DNA of 37,173 nt, taken from Caulobacteraceae bacterium. Lineage in GTDB: Bacteria > Pseudomonadota > Alphaproteobacteria > Caulobacterales > Caulobacteraceae. Each line of letters starts with the position of its first letter. The first letter of the stretch is position 1. This document shows positions 28,287-36,203 of the stretch, piece by piece. The position numbers were made by a program, and so were the translations under genes. The stretch covers positions 1-37,173 of the forward strand of contig JANWHQ010000050.1 of the NCBI GenBank assembly GCA_025450315.1, given 5' to 3'. A model generated the notes under the pieces. It did no database searches, was not told the origin of the DNA, and saw only the letters and a list, made by a program, of their open reading frames with translations.

Positions 28287-28292
<6 letters not shown>
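28265..28292. repeat. 14-bp tandem duplication at the ATPase/permease gene junction
   Basis: CAGGGGGCTCATG occurs at 28265-28277 and again at 28279-28291, a 14-bp period. On the minus strand the upstream copy holds the ATPase stop overlapping an ATG (ATGA), which opens a dead frame of MSPLT and stop. The downstream copy carries the permease ATG (MSPLSLRF). The junction was therefore probably a four-base overlap before the duplication. Confidence 0.75.
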
Positions 28293-28964
<672 letters not shown>

Positions 28965-29014
28965 CTTGTCGGTCGTCTCGGGAAGCGATTGAGGACGCAG
29001 AGGAAGGCCCTAAA

Positions 29015-29668
29015 TTGGGAAGGAAGATGTCATCGGGCTCTCCCTATCACAGTCGCCGCGCGCTCCTGGCCGGAATGGCGATGCTGCCGCTGGCGAGCCG
29101 CGCCCGGGCGGCGCGCCAGACGCCGGTGATCACCATCCTGGGCGACTCCATCACCGCCGGCTATGGCCTGCGGGCCGCCGACGCCCTGCCCGCCCAGCTC
29201 CAGCTCGCCCTGGCCCGCGTCGGAACCTCCGCCATCGTGCGCGGCGCCGGGGTCTCGGGCGACACCACGGCGGGGGGCCTGGCGCGGCTGGACTTCAGCG
29301 TCCAGGACGACACGGCCCTCTGCATCGTCGAGCTGGGCGGCAACGACCTGCTCCAGGGGCTGGATCCCAAGACCACCCTGCGGAACCTGACCGCCATCGT
29401 GCGGCGGCTGAAGGCGCGGAAGATCAAGGCGCTGGTCTGCGGCATGTCGGCCCCTCGGCGCCTGGACGCCCGCTTCGCCGCCGAGTTCAACGCCGTGTTC
29501 CCGGCGGTGGCCCGGGCCGAGGGCGTGGCGCTCTATCCGAACCTGCTGGGCGGGGTCGAGCTGACGCCGGGGCTGAACCAGGGCGACGGCATCCATCCCA
29601 ACGCCCGGGGCGTGAAGGTCATCGCCCGGCGGCTGGCGCCGGTGGTGGCGCGGGTGCTCAAGAGGTGA
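29015..29668 (+). CDS. tesA: TesA-like SGNH esterase/lysophospholipase, exported
   Basis: The 217-residue protein is an SGNH hydrolase: GDSITAGYG with nucleophile Ser45, GAGVSGDTT, GGND (Asn110), and the DGIHPN block with Asp191 and His194. It cleaves acyl esters or thioesters in the periplasm. The N-terminus SRRALLAGMAML...ASRARA is a Tat- or Sec-type signal. TTG 29015 is favoured because GAGGAAGG lies about eight bases upstream; ATG 29027 lies only a few bases after its own AAGG. The stop overlaps the thpR GTG start (GTGA). Confidence 0.93.
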   Translation: MGRKMSSGSPYHSRRALLAGMAMLPLASRARAARQTPVITILGDSITAGYGLRAADALPAQLQLALARVGTSAIVRGAGVSGDTTAGGLARLDFSVQDDTALCIVELGGNDLLQGLDPKTTLRNLTAIVRRLKARKIKALVCGMSAPRRLDARFAAEFNAVFPAVARAEGVALYPNLLGGVELTPGLNQGDGIHPNARGVKVIARRLAPVVARVLKR

Positions 29669-30201
29669 TCCGCCTGTTCGCCGCCATCGCCGTTCCGCCC
29701 GAGATCGGCGAGGGCCTTCAGCGACGCCAGCAAGGCCTGCCCCGCGCGCGCTGGCGGCCGCTGGAGAGCCTGCACGTCACCCTGCGCTTCTTCGGCGAGG
29801 TCGCCGAGCCCGTCGCCGCCGACCTCGACGCCGAGCTGGCCACGGTGTCGGGATGGCCGCTGGAGCTGACCCTCCAGGGGGTCGGGACCTTCGGCGAGGG
29901 CAAGGAGGTGAACGCCCTCTGGGCCGGGGTGGCCGACAGCGAGCCGCTGCGGGTGCTGGCCGGGCGCTGCGAGGCCGCCGCGCGCCGGGCCGGCCTCAAG
30001 CCCGAAACCCGCGCCTACCGGCCCCACGTGACCCTGGCCTATCTGAAGCGCGCCGAGCCCGGCCGCGTCGCCGCCTGGGTCCAGGGGCACAACCTGCTGA
30101 AGTCCCCGCCCTTTCGGGTGGACCGTTTCGGCCTCTATTCCAGCTGGCTGTCCAACGACGGCTCCCGCTACGACCTGGAGCGCGAGTATCGGCTGGGCTG
30201 A
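29665..30201 (+). CDS. thpR: RNA 2',3'-cyclic phosphodiesterase (2H family)
   Basis: The 178-residue protein has the paired HxTx motifs of the 2H phosphoesterase family: HVTL at 37-40 and HVTL at 121-124. It opens with MIRLFAAIAVPP, the usual beginning, and is of normal length. The family opens 2',3'-cyclic phosphates at RNA ends. GTG 29665 overlaps the esterase stop by four bases, so the two genes are coupled. Confidence 0.95.
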   Translation: MIRLFAAIAVPPEIGEGLQRRQQGLPRARWRPLESLHVTLRFFGEVAEPVAADLDAELATVSGWPLELTLQGVGTFGEGKEVNALWAGVADSEPLRVLAGRCEAAARRAGLKPETRAYRPHVTLAYLKRAEPGRVAAWVQGHNLLKSPPFRVDRFGLYSSWLSNDGSRYDLEREYRLG

Positions 30202-30278
30202 ACGGCCCTGCGTGGTTCGAGACGCGGCCGATTGGCCGCTCCTCACCACGACGCACGTCATGCAATCCCAGCATTCGT

Positions 30279-30313
30279 CATCCTTGAGGAGCCCGCGCCA
30301 GCGGCCGTCTCGA
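30279..30313. repeat. Inverted-repeat intergenic element of a second type
   Basis: CATCCTTGAGG near 30279 pairs with GTCTCGAAGGA ending near 30318 through TCCTT-GAG and CTC-AAGGA arms, around a C/G-rich centre. It looks like the dispersed Caulobacterales repeat with CATCCTT and AAGGA ends. It lies between the convergent thpR and DUF2237 genes. Its edges are approximate. Confidence 0.4.
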
Positions 30314-30321
30314 AGGACGCA

Positions 30322-30735
30322 CTACCCCTTGAACGCGTAGTCCTTCAGCACGCCCAAGGGGACGATCGCCAGGGTCTCCTCGTGGGTGGATTCCAGCACC
30401 AGCATCGGCGCCATGCCCGCGTCCAGCGCCTCCTTCCAGCGTGGCGCGCACAGGCACCAGCGGTCGCCGGCCTTCAGGCCCGGGAACTCGTATTCCGGAT
30501 GCGGGGTCGAGAGGTCGTTGCCCACCGACTTGGAGTAGGCCAGGAAGTCGTCGGTCATCACCGCGCAGACGGTGTGCAGGCCCAGGTCGTGCGGCCCGGT
30601 CTCGCAGCAGCCGTTGCGGTAGAAGCCGGTGACCGGATCGACCGAACAGGGCTTGAGCTCGCCGCCCAGCACGTTGCGGGCGGTCTCGTCGTAGCGGATG
30701 ATCTCGGGCCTGGAGCTGCTCATGACGGGCATCAT
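30322..30735 (-). CDS. DUF2237 family protein
   Basis: The 137-residue protein matches DUF2237: RNVLGGELKPCSVDPVTGFYRNGCCETGPHDLGLHTVCAVMTDDFL (shown here from residue 20 on in parts), then GLKAGDRWCLCAPRWKEA and LESTHEETL. Conserved cysteines (around 30, 43, 44 and later) and histidine suggest metal binding, but the function is unknown. ATG 30735 and ATG 30723 are both possible starts; neither has a strong ribosome-binding site. It is divergent from the CoA ester lyase gene. Confidence 0.85.
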   Translation of the reverse strand: MMPVMSSSRPEIIRYDETARNVLGGELKPCSVDPVTGFYRNGCCETGPHDLGLHTVCAVMTDDFLAYSKSVGNDLSTPHPEYEFPGLKAGDRWCLCAPRWKEALDAGMAPMLVLESTHEETLAIVPLGVLKDYAFKG

Positions 30736-30772
30736 AGGACGCCGATGGCGCTAGACCAGAGAGGCCGTGCGC

Positions 30773-31636
30773 ATGGCGCCCGATGATCCCGATCCGCGCC
30801 CAAGGCGCAGCCTGCTCTACATGCCGGCGTCCAACGGACGGGCGATCGAGAAGGCGCGGGAGGTGCCCTGCGACGGGGTGATCCTGGACCTGGAGGACTC
30901 CGTCGCGCCCGAAGCGAAGCTTGAGGCAAGGACCGCCGCCGTGGCGGCTGTCGGCGCGGATTTCGGTCGCCGAGAGGTCGCCGTCCGCTGCAACGGGCTG
31001 GATACCGCATGGGGCGCCCCGGACCTTGAGGCCATCGCCGAGGCCGGGCCGGACGTGGTGCTGGCGCCGAAGGTCTCCTCGCCGGCCGAGGTCCACGCCT
31101 ACGACCGCGCGCTGGCGGCGGCGCCTGGACGCACACGGCTGTGGATCATGGTGGAGACCGCCCGCGCGGTCGCCGGCCTGGAGGAGATCGCCCAGACGGC
31201 CGCCTCGACGCGCCTGGCCGGCCTGGTGGTCGGGCCCAACGATCTCGGCCAGGATCTCAGGCTCAAACCCGGCCACGCCCGGGCGGCGCTGCGGCCGATC
31301 CTGAGCCGGGTGGTGGTGGCGGCGCGGGCGCACGGCCTGCTGGCCTTCGGCGGGACCTTCAACGCCATGGACGACGAGGAGGGGCTGAGGGCCGAGTGCG
31401 CCGAGGAGGCCGGCTGGGGCTTCGACGGCAAGACCCTGATCCACCCCCGCCAGATCGCCATCGCCAACGCCGCCTTCTCGCCCTCGCCAGAGGAGATCGC
31501 CTGGGCGCAGGCGGTCGTGGCCGCCTTCGCCGCGCCCGAGGCCGCCGGCAAGGGCGCGATCCGCCTGGACGGCCGGATGGTCGAGCGCCTGCACCTGCAG
31601 GCCGCCGAGCGGATGCTGGCGATGGTCGCAGGCTAG
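30773..31636 (+). CDS. HpcH/HpaI-type CoA ester lyase (citrate lyase beta-like)
   Basis: The 287-residue TIM-barrel protein resembles CitE, malyl-CoA and citramalyl-CoA lyases. It opens with [18 protein letters not shown], then [23 protein letters not shown], and the metal-binding region MVETARAV, with [12 protein letters not shown] near the C-terminus. The substrate cannot be read from sequence. ATG 30773 is chosen because AGAGAGG is eight bases upstream, while GTG 30767 is too close. Its stop codon interlocks with the convergent recR stop at the bases CTAG (31633-31636). Confidence 0.88.
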   Translation: MAPDDPDPRPRRSLLYMPASNGRAIEKAREVPCDGVILDLEDSVAPEAKLEARTAAVAAVGADFGRREVAVRCNGLDTAWGAPDLEAIAEAGPDVVLAPKVSSPAEVHAYDRALAAAPGRTRLWIMVETARAVAGLEEIAQTAASTRLAGLVVGPNDLGQDLRLKPGHARAALRPILSRVVVAARAHGLLAFGGTFNAMDDEEGLRAECAEEAGWGFDGKTLIHPRQIAIANAAFSPSPEEIAWAQAVVAAFAAPEAAGKGAIRLDGRMVERLHLQAAERMLAMVAG

Positions 31637-32235
31637 GCCGGCCGCCGAGCCCTGAGCGCCTGGGCGATGGTGCCGTCGTCCAGCCAGTCGAGCTCGCCGC
31701 CCACCGGCACGCCCCGCGCCAGCATGGTCACCTGCACGCCCGACGGCTCCAGCCGCTCGGCGAGGTAGTGGGCGGTGGTCTGGCCGTCGACCGTGGCCGG
31801 CAAGGCCAGGATCACCTCGCGGGCCTGGCCTTCGCCGACGCGCCGCACCAGCTCGGTGACGCGCAGGGCGTCGGGCCCCACCCCGTCCAGCGCCGACAGC
31901 AGCCCCCCCAGCACGTGATAGCGGCCGCGGAAGGCCCCGCCGCGCTCCATGGCCCAGAGCCCGCCCACTTCCTCGACCACGCAGATCAGGGCGTTGTCGC
32001 GGCCGGGATCGGAGCAGACCTGGCACGGGTCGGAGGTGTCCAGCGCGCCGCAGACCTGGCAGGCGCGCACCTTGGCGGCCGCCTCCGACAGCGCCTGGGC
32101 CAGGGGCTGCAGCAGCTGGTCGCGGCGCTTCAGCAGGGCCAGGGCCGCCCGCCGGGCCGAACGGGGACCCAGCCCCGGCAGCTTGCCCAGCAGCGCGATC
32201 AGCCTCTCGATTTCCGGTCCCGCCGACGCCGCCAA
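31633..32235 (-). CDS. recR: Recombination mediator protein RecR
   Basis: The 200-residue protein helps load RecA at gaps in the RecFOR pathway. It has the N-terminal helix-hairpin-helix ([16 protein letters not shown]), a four-cysteine zinc site (Cys59, Cys62, Cys71, Cys74), and a Toprim domain ([14 protein letters not shown]). It is usually found downstream of dnaX and ybaB; here rfbC lies divergently upstream, so that cluster is broken. The stop overlaps the lyase stop tail to tail. Confidence 0.97.
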   Translation of the reverse strand: MAASAGPEIERLIALLGKLPGLGPRSARRAALALLKRRDQLLQPLAQALSEAAAKVRACQVCGALDTSDPCQVCSDPGRDNALICVVEEVGGLWAMERGGAFRGRYHVLGGLLSALDGVGPDALRVTELVRRVGEGQAREVILALPATVDGQTTAHYLAERLEPSGVQVTMLARGVPVGGELDWLDDGTIAQALRARRPA

Positions 32236-32343
32236 CGATTCGCTCCTTGCCCTTGCCCAATCTAGGGGGCCCCGGCCCGGAAATCACGGTCCGGCGCGCG
32301 CTCGGCGATTGCCTTGCGGCCCGCGCCCGGCCATGAACCGGCC

Positions 32344-32895
32344 ATGACCGAGATCCGCCGCCTGGCCCTGCCCGACGTGCTGCTGATCGTCCCCGTGCGC
32401 CACGGGGACCAGAGAGGATTCTTCTCGGAAACCTACAGCCGCAACACCCTCGCCCACGCCGGTTTCGACAAGCCGTTCGTCCAGGACAATCATTCGCTGT
32501 CGGGCAAGAAGGGCATCCTGCGCGGGCTGCATTTCCAGCGCAGGCCGCACATGCAGGACAAGCTGGTGCGGGTGACGCGCGGGGCGGTGTTCGACGTGGC
32601 CGTCGACATCCGCAAGGGCTCGCCGAGCTTCGGCCAGTGGGTGGGGGTGGAGCTGTCGCAGGAGAACTGGCGCCAGATGCTGGTGCCCGCGGGGTTCGCC
32701 CACGGCTTCGTCACCCTGACCGAGACCGCCGAGGTGCTCTACAAGGTGACCCACGACTACGCGCCCGACAGCGAGGGCGGCCTGGCCTGGAACGACCCGG
32801 AAATCGGCATTGACTGGCCTCTGCCGACCGACCAGATCCTCACCAACGCGCGGGACGGGACCTGGCCCGGGCTCAGCGAGCTGGAGCCGCTGTAG
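32344..32895 (+). CDS. rfbC: dTDP-4-dehydrorhamnose 3,5-epimerase (RmlC)
   Basis: The 183-residue cupin epimerises dTDP-4-keto-6-deoxyglucose in dTDP-rhamnose synthesis. Catalytic His63 (GLHFQ) and Tyr133 (LYKVT) are present, along with FSETYSRN and VPAGFAHGFVTL. The length is normal. ATG 32344 is preferred; the frame is open 30 bases earlier. rmlA, rmlB and rmlD are not in the window, so the epimerase stands apart from its pathway. Confidence 0.96.
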   Translation: MTEIRRLALPDVLLIVPVRHGDQRGFFSETYSRNTLAHAGFDKPFVQDNHSLSGKKGILRGLHFQRRPHMQDKLVRVTRGAVFDVAVDIRKGSPSFGQWVGVELSQENWRQMLVPAGFAHGFVTLTETAEVLYKVTHDYAPDSEGGLAWNDPEIGIDWPLPTDQILTNARDGTWPGLSELEPL

Positions 32896-32898
32896 GCG

Positions 32899-32921
32899 CC
32901 TCCCCCGCTGCGCGGGCGAGG
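32899..32921. terminator. Hairpin between convergent rfbC and phoB
   Basis: CCTCCCCCGC (32899-32908) pairs with GCGGGCGAGG (32912-32921) with one mismatch and a TGC loop. It lies in the 35-bp gap between convergent stop codons. It has no U-tract. Confidence 0.45.
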
Positions 32922-32930
32922 ACCAGGGGC

Positions 32931-33623
32931 CTACGCCGCCTCGACGTCGAGCGAATAGCCGGCGGATCTCACCGTGCGGATCGGGTCGTCCTCGAAGCCG
33001 TCGTTCAGGGCCTTGCGCAGGCGCCCGATGTGCACGTCCACGGTGCGGGCCTCGACATAGACGTCCGAGCCCCAGACCGCGTCGAGCAGCTGCTCGCGGC
33101 TGAACACCCGGCCGGGGTGCTGCATCAGATAGTCGAGCAGGCGGAATTCCGTCGGCCCCAGCCGCACCTCGCGGGCCCCGCGGCGCACGCGGTGGGCGGC
33201 CCGGTCGATCACCAGGTCGCCATGGCGGATATTGTCCTCGGCCAGGCCCGGGCGGATGCGGCGCAGCACCGCGCGGATGCGGGCCGCCAGCTCCGACATG
33301 GAGAACGGCTTGACGATGTAGTCGTCCGCGCCGGTGTCGAGGCCGCGGATGCGGTCGGACTCCTCGCCGCGGGCGGTCAGCATGATGATCGGCAGGTTGC
33401 GCGTCTCGGGCCGCGCGCGCAGGCGGCGGCAGACCTCCACGCCCGACACCTTGGGCAGCATCCAGTCCAGCACCACAAGATCGGGCGCGCCCTCGTCGAT
33501 CATCAACAGGGCTTCCTCGCCGTCGGTGGCGACGGCCACGCGGAAGGCCTCCTTGTCGAGGTTGTACTGCAGCAGGGTGGCCAGGGACTCTTCGTCCTCC
33601 ACGATCAGGACGTAGGGCTTCAA
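32931..33623 (-). CDS. phoB: Phosphate regulon response regulator PhoB
   Basis: The 230-residue OmpR-type regulator activates phosphate-starvation genes by binding Pho boxes. Its receiver domain carries phospho-acceptor Asp53 (LDWMLP) and Lys105, and a winged helix occupies the second half (FRLLDYLMQHPGRVFSREQLLDAVWG). The start is TTG 33623, giving the usual MKPYVLIVEDE opening and a four-base overlap with the phoU stop (TTGA). The frame upstream is not supported. It is last in the phoU-phoB unit and converges on rfbC. Confidence 0.96.
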   Translation of the reverse strand: MKPYVLIVEDEESLATLLQYNLDKEAFRVAVATDGEEALLMIDEGAPDLVVLDWMLPKVSGVEVCRRLRARPETRNLPIIMLTARGEESDRIRGLDTGADDYIVKPFSMSELAARIRAVLRRIRPGLAEDNIRHGDLVIDRAAHRVRRGAREVRLGPTEFRLLDYLMQHPGRVFSREQLLDAVWGSDVYVEARTVDVHIGRLRKALNDGFEDDPIRTVRSAGYSLDVEAA

Positions 33624-34327
33624 GGCTCGGCCCCCGCCTGGCGCAGGGCGTCCCACTTGGGCCGCTCGGTGGGCAGCTCCTCGCCGGAGATCTCGTAGTG
33701 CACGATCTCGGCGATGTTGGTGGCGTGGTCGCCGATCCGCTCCAGGTTCTTGGCGATGAACAGCAGATGCGCCCCGGCGGTGATCGTGCGCGGATCGCCC
33801 ATCATGTAGGTGAGCAGCTCGCGGAACAGGCTGTCGTAATGCTCGTCGACCTCGTCGTCGCGCGACCAGACGCCGACGGCCCGCTCGAGGTCGGCGGTGG
33901 TGTAGGCGTCCAGCACGTCCTTCAGCCTCGTGGCGACCAGCCGGCCCATGCGCTCGATCGAACGGGTCAGGGGGGTGATCGGCTCGGAGTCGGCCAGCAC
34001 CGCGCCCCGCTTGGCGATGTTCTTGGCCAGGTCGCCGATGCGCTCGAGGTTCTGGGCGATCTTCATCGCCGCCACCGTGCGTCGCAGGTCCTGGGCCACC
34101 GGCTGGCGCAGGGCGATCAGGCGGATGGTGCGCCGCTCGATCTCGGAGTCCAGGGCGTCGAGCTTCAGGTCCCGCTCGATCACCGTCTGCACCAGCGTCA
34201 TGTCGCGGTGGGTGACCGTGTCCAGGGCGTCGGCCACCTCGGCCTCGGCCAGGCCGCCCATGCGCGCCACGTCGGCCGCCAGGTGGTTCAGCTCCTCGTC
34301 GTAGGCCTTGACGATATGATCGGCCAT
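33620..34327 (-). CDS. phoU: Phosphate signalling protein PhoU
   Basis: The 235-residue protein consists of two three-helix PhoU repeats with conserved metal-binding segments (ERIGDLAKNIAKR and ERIGDHATNIAE). It links Pst transporter activity to PhoR and restrains PhoB activation. It is preceded by AGAGGAAGAGG, a good ribosome-binding site about 10 bases from ATG 34327. It overlaps phoB by four bases. The Pst genes that often precede it are not here; phoR lies 191 bp upstream instead. Confidence 0.97.
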   Translation of the reverse strand: MADHIVKAYDEELNHLAADVARMGGLAEAEVADALDTVTHRDMTLVQTVIERDLKLDALDSEIERRTIRLIALRQPVAQDLRRTVAAMKIAQNLERIGDLAKNIAKRGAVLADSEPITPLTRSIERMGRLVATRLKDVLDAYTTADLERAVGVWSRDDEVDEHYDSLFRELLTYMMGDPRTITAGAHLLFIAKNLERIGDHATNIAEIVHYEISGEELPTERPKWDALRQAGAEP

Positions 34328-34480
34328 GCGCGGGCGACCTCTTCCTCTGTGCGCCGCCAGTCTAGACCGAAGCGGGGGCGCGGCGCAGGCCCCCTCCGCT
34401 ACTCGCCGCCAAAGCGCGGTAGGCGAAATCGTGTGCGGTTTCGGCTGTCACGCTCTAGTGACCTGCGTTTGCTGAGCTTG

Positions 34481-34509
34481 CATGACGGCGTGGCGACAGT
34501 TTTGTGACA
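34481..34509 (-). promoter_or_regulatory. Pho-box-like triple repeat upstream of phoU
   Basis: On the minus strand the heptamers TGTCACA (34509-34503), TGTCGCC (34498-34492) and CGTCATG (34487-34481) repeat at exact 11-bp spacing with four-base spacers. This matches the Pho box layout (CTGTCAT repeats). It lies in the phoR-phoU gap, about 150 bp before the phoU start. A further GTCAC/GTGAC inverted pair lies at 34447-34462. PhoB autoregulation of phoU-phoB is inferred. Confidence 0.55.
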
Positions 34510-34518
34510 CGGTCAAGA

Positions 34519-35877
34519 TCAGCCCTGCGCGACCTTGGGGAAATAGGCCGTGAAGGTCGCCCCTTCGCCGGCGGCGCTCTCCACCGTCAGGCCGCCGCGG
34601 TGGCGGTTCAGGATGTGCTTGACGATCGCCAGCCCCAGCCCCGTGCCGGCCTGGCCGCCCTTCTGGCCCTCGACCCGGTAGAACCGCTCCGACAGACGCG
34701 GCAGGAACTCCCGCGCGATGCCGGGGCCGCTGTCGGAGACCCGGAGCGCGGCGTAGCGCGCTTCGTGGCCCCAGTCCGGCGTCAGCAGCGACAGGCGCGA
34801 GGCGGCGGCCGAACGCGGGCGGGTCGCCTGCTCCAGCCCGACGTCGGCATCGAGCTCGACGGTCACCGTCCCACCCTCGCCGGCGTATTTGATGGCGTTG
34901 TCCACCAGGTTCTGGATCACCTGGATGATCTGGTCGCGGTCGCCGATCACCACCGCCGCGCCCACGGGGGCGAAGCGGGTGTCGAGCCGGATCCGGCGCT
35001 CCTCGGCCAGGGGGCCCAGGGCGTCCAGCACGTCTGCCACGGCCAGGGCGAGATCGAGCTCGCCGCCGGGCGCGATGTGCTCGTTCAGCTCGATGCGGCT
35101 CAGCGAGAGCAAATCGTCGATCAGCCGCGACATGCGCAGCGCCTGCTGGCTCATGATGGCCAGGAAGCGGTCGCGGGCGGCGGCGTCCTCCTTGGCGTGG
35201 CCGCGCAGGGTCTCGATGAAGCCGGCCAGCGAGGCCAGGGGCGTCCTCAGCTCGTGGCTGGCGTTGGCCAGGAAGTCGGCGCGCATGCGCTCGTTGCGGC
35301 GCGCGTCCGTTTCGTCGCGCATGCACAGGAGGGCCAGCCGCTCGACGCCTTCCGAGGGCAGAGGCTTGGCGATGGCGCGCCAGACGCGCTCCAGGGCGCC
35401 GCCCTCCTCGAACACTGCCTCGGCTTCGATGCGGCCGTGCAGCGCCTCTTCCAGCGTCTCCAGCACCCGCGGATTGCGGATGTAGGCGGCCAGCAGCCCG
35501 CCCGAGCGTTGCAGCCTCAGCAGCTCGCGGGCCGCCGCGTTGGCGAACACCAGGCGCGGCTCGCCGCTCTCCTCGCCCTGGTCGCTGACCAGCAGCACCG
35601 GGTCCGACAGGCTCTCCAACACCAGGGCGTAGGGCGGATCGGCGCGCTCGGCGGCTTCGGCCAGGGCGGGTCCCGAGGCGCCGGCGCCGGGGCGGGGGCG
35701 AAGCAGCACGGCCGTCGCCGCGCCGGCGACCAGACCGACCGCTATGGCGGCGCCGGTCGGCGCGCTGGCCGTCTTCAGGATGGCGAAGACCGCGATGGCC
35801 ACCAGGCCCGCCGCCACGGCGGCTGCGCCCCCGCGCGCGGGGCCGCTGGATCCGAAGAAGTTATCGACCGTCGCCAT
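34519..35877 (-). CDS. phoR: Phosphate regulon sensor histidine kinase PhoR
   Basis: The 452-residue kinase has two membrane helices near the N-terminus (about 16-35 and 42-60) with almost no periplasmic loop, a PAS domain (about 82-190), HisKA with SHELRTPLASLAGF and His208, and a HATPase domain with Asn327 and DSGPGI (382-387). The short loop fits PhoR, which senses through Pst and PhoU rather than by binding phosphate outside. ATG 35877 gives this compact form; the frame is open upstream. PhoU and PhoB follow on the same strand. Confidence 0.93.
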   Translation of the reverse strand: MATVDNFFGSSGPARGGAAAVAAGLVAIAVFAILKTASAPTGAAIAVGLVAGAATAVLLRPRPGAGASGPALAEAAERADPPYALVLESLSDPVLLVSDQGEESGEPRLVFANAAARELLRLQRSGGLLAAYIRNPRVLETLEEALHGRIEAEAVFEEGGALERVWRAIAKPLPSEGVERLALLCMRDETDARRNERMRADFLANASHELRTPLASLAGFIETLRGHAKEDAAARDRFLAIMSQQALRMSRLIDDLLSLSRIELNEHIAPGGELDLALAVADVLDALGPLAEERRIRLDTRFAPVGAAVVIGDRDQIIQVIQNLVDNAIKYAGEGGTVTVELDADVGLEQATRPRSAAASRLSLLTPDWGHEARYAALRVSDSGPGIAREFLPRLSERFYRVEGQKGGQAGTGLGLAIVKHILNRHRGGLTVESAAGEGATFTAYFPKVAQG

Positions 35878-35898
35878 GGCGATTCGCCGCTGCAGCAC

Positions 35899-35936
35899 GT
35901 GACGCCTTCCCACGTCTAAGTGACGCTTCAGTGACG
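35899..35936 (-). promoter_or_regulatory. Pho-box-like repeats upstream of phoR
   Basis: On the minus strand CGTCAC occurs at 35936-35931 and 35925-35920, exactly 11 bp apart, with a third copy at 35904-35899, 21 bp further on. The array ends 22 bp before the phoR start. The rest of the non-coding stretch 35878-36203 holds a weak TATACT -10-like sequence at 36118-36123 and the EcfG-type promoter at 36139-36163. Confidence 0.45.
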
Positions 35937-36138
35937 GCAAAGCGGCCGCCGGAAACCCAGGCGCGGGCGGCGGTTCCGCTTCCTTTACAACGCTAAAGTA
36001 CAACAAGGTCTTTCGCGGCTGGAGCCCAGCGTACCCGCAAAAGATTCCGCGTCATTGAACCATCATGCTTCGCTGATCCGAGAGTTCCCTCACAAAGGCG
36101 CGCCGCGCCAAAGGCGATATACTGGCGTAGCCAAGCGT

Positions 36139-36163
36139 GGAACCGGCCACGGCGCTCGTCGTT
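36139..36163 (+). promoter_or_regulatory. EcfG/SigT-type general stress promoter
   Basis: GGAAC (36139-36143) and CGTT (36160-36163) are separated by 16 bases, the exact layout of alphaproteobacterial EcfG (SigT in Caulobacter) promoters. It is on the plus strand, 41 bp upstream of the start codon at 36204, with a leader of about 30 bases. It would place that gene in the general stress response. Confidence 0.6.
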
Positions 36164-36203
36164 CCCTTGGCGGGAGAGGGGCCAACCAGAATGGAGCAAT
36201 CCT

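Noticed and set aside
35950-35978. A second EcfG promoter on the minus strand (GGAAC with GGTT) before phoR
   Set aside because: The spacing is 15 rather than 16 and the -10 part is GGTT rather than CGTT, so the match is too weak.
36118-36123. A sigma-70 type promoter at TATACT before the Pro/Ala-rich gene
   Set aside because: No -35 box lies 16-18 bp upstream; the EcfG-type site nearer to the gene is a much better match.
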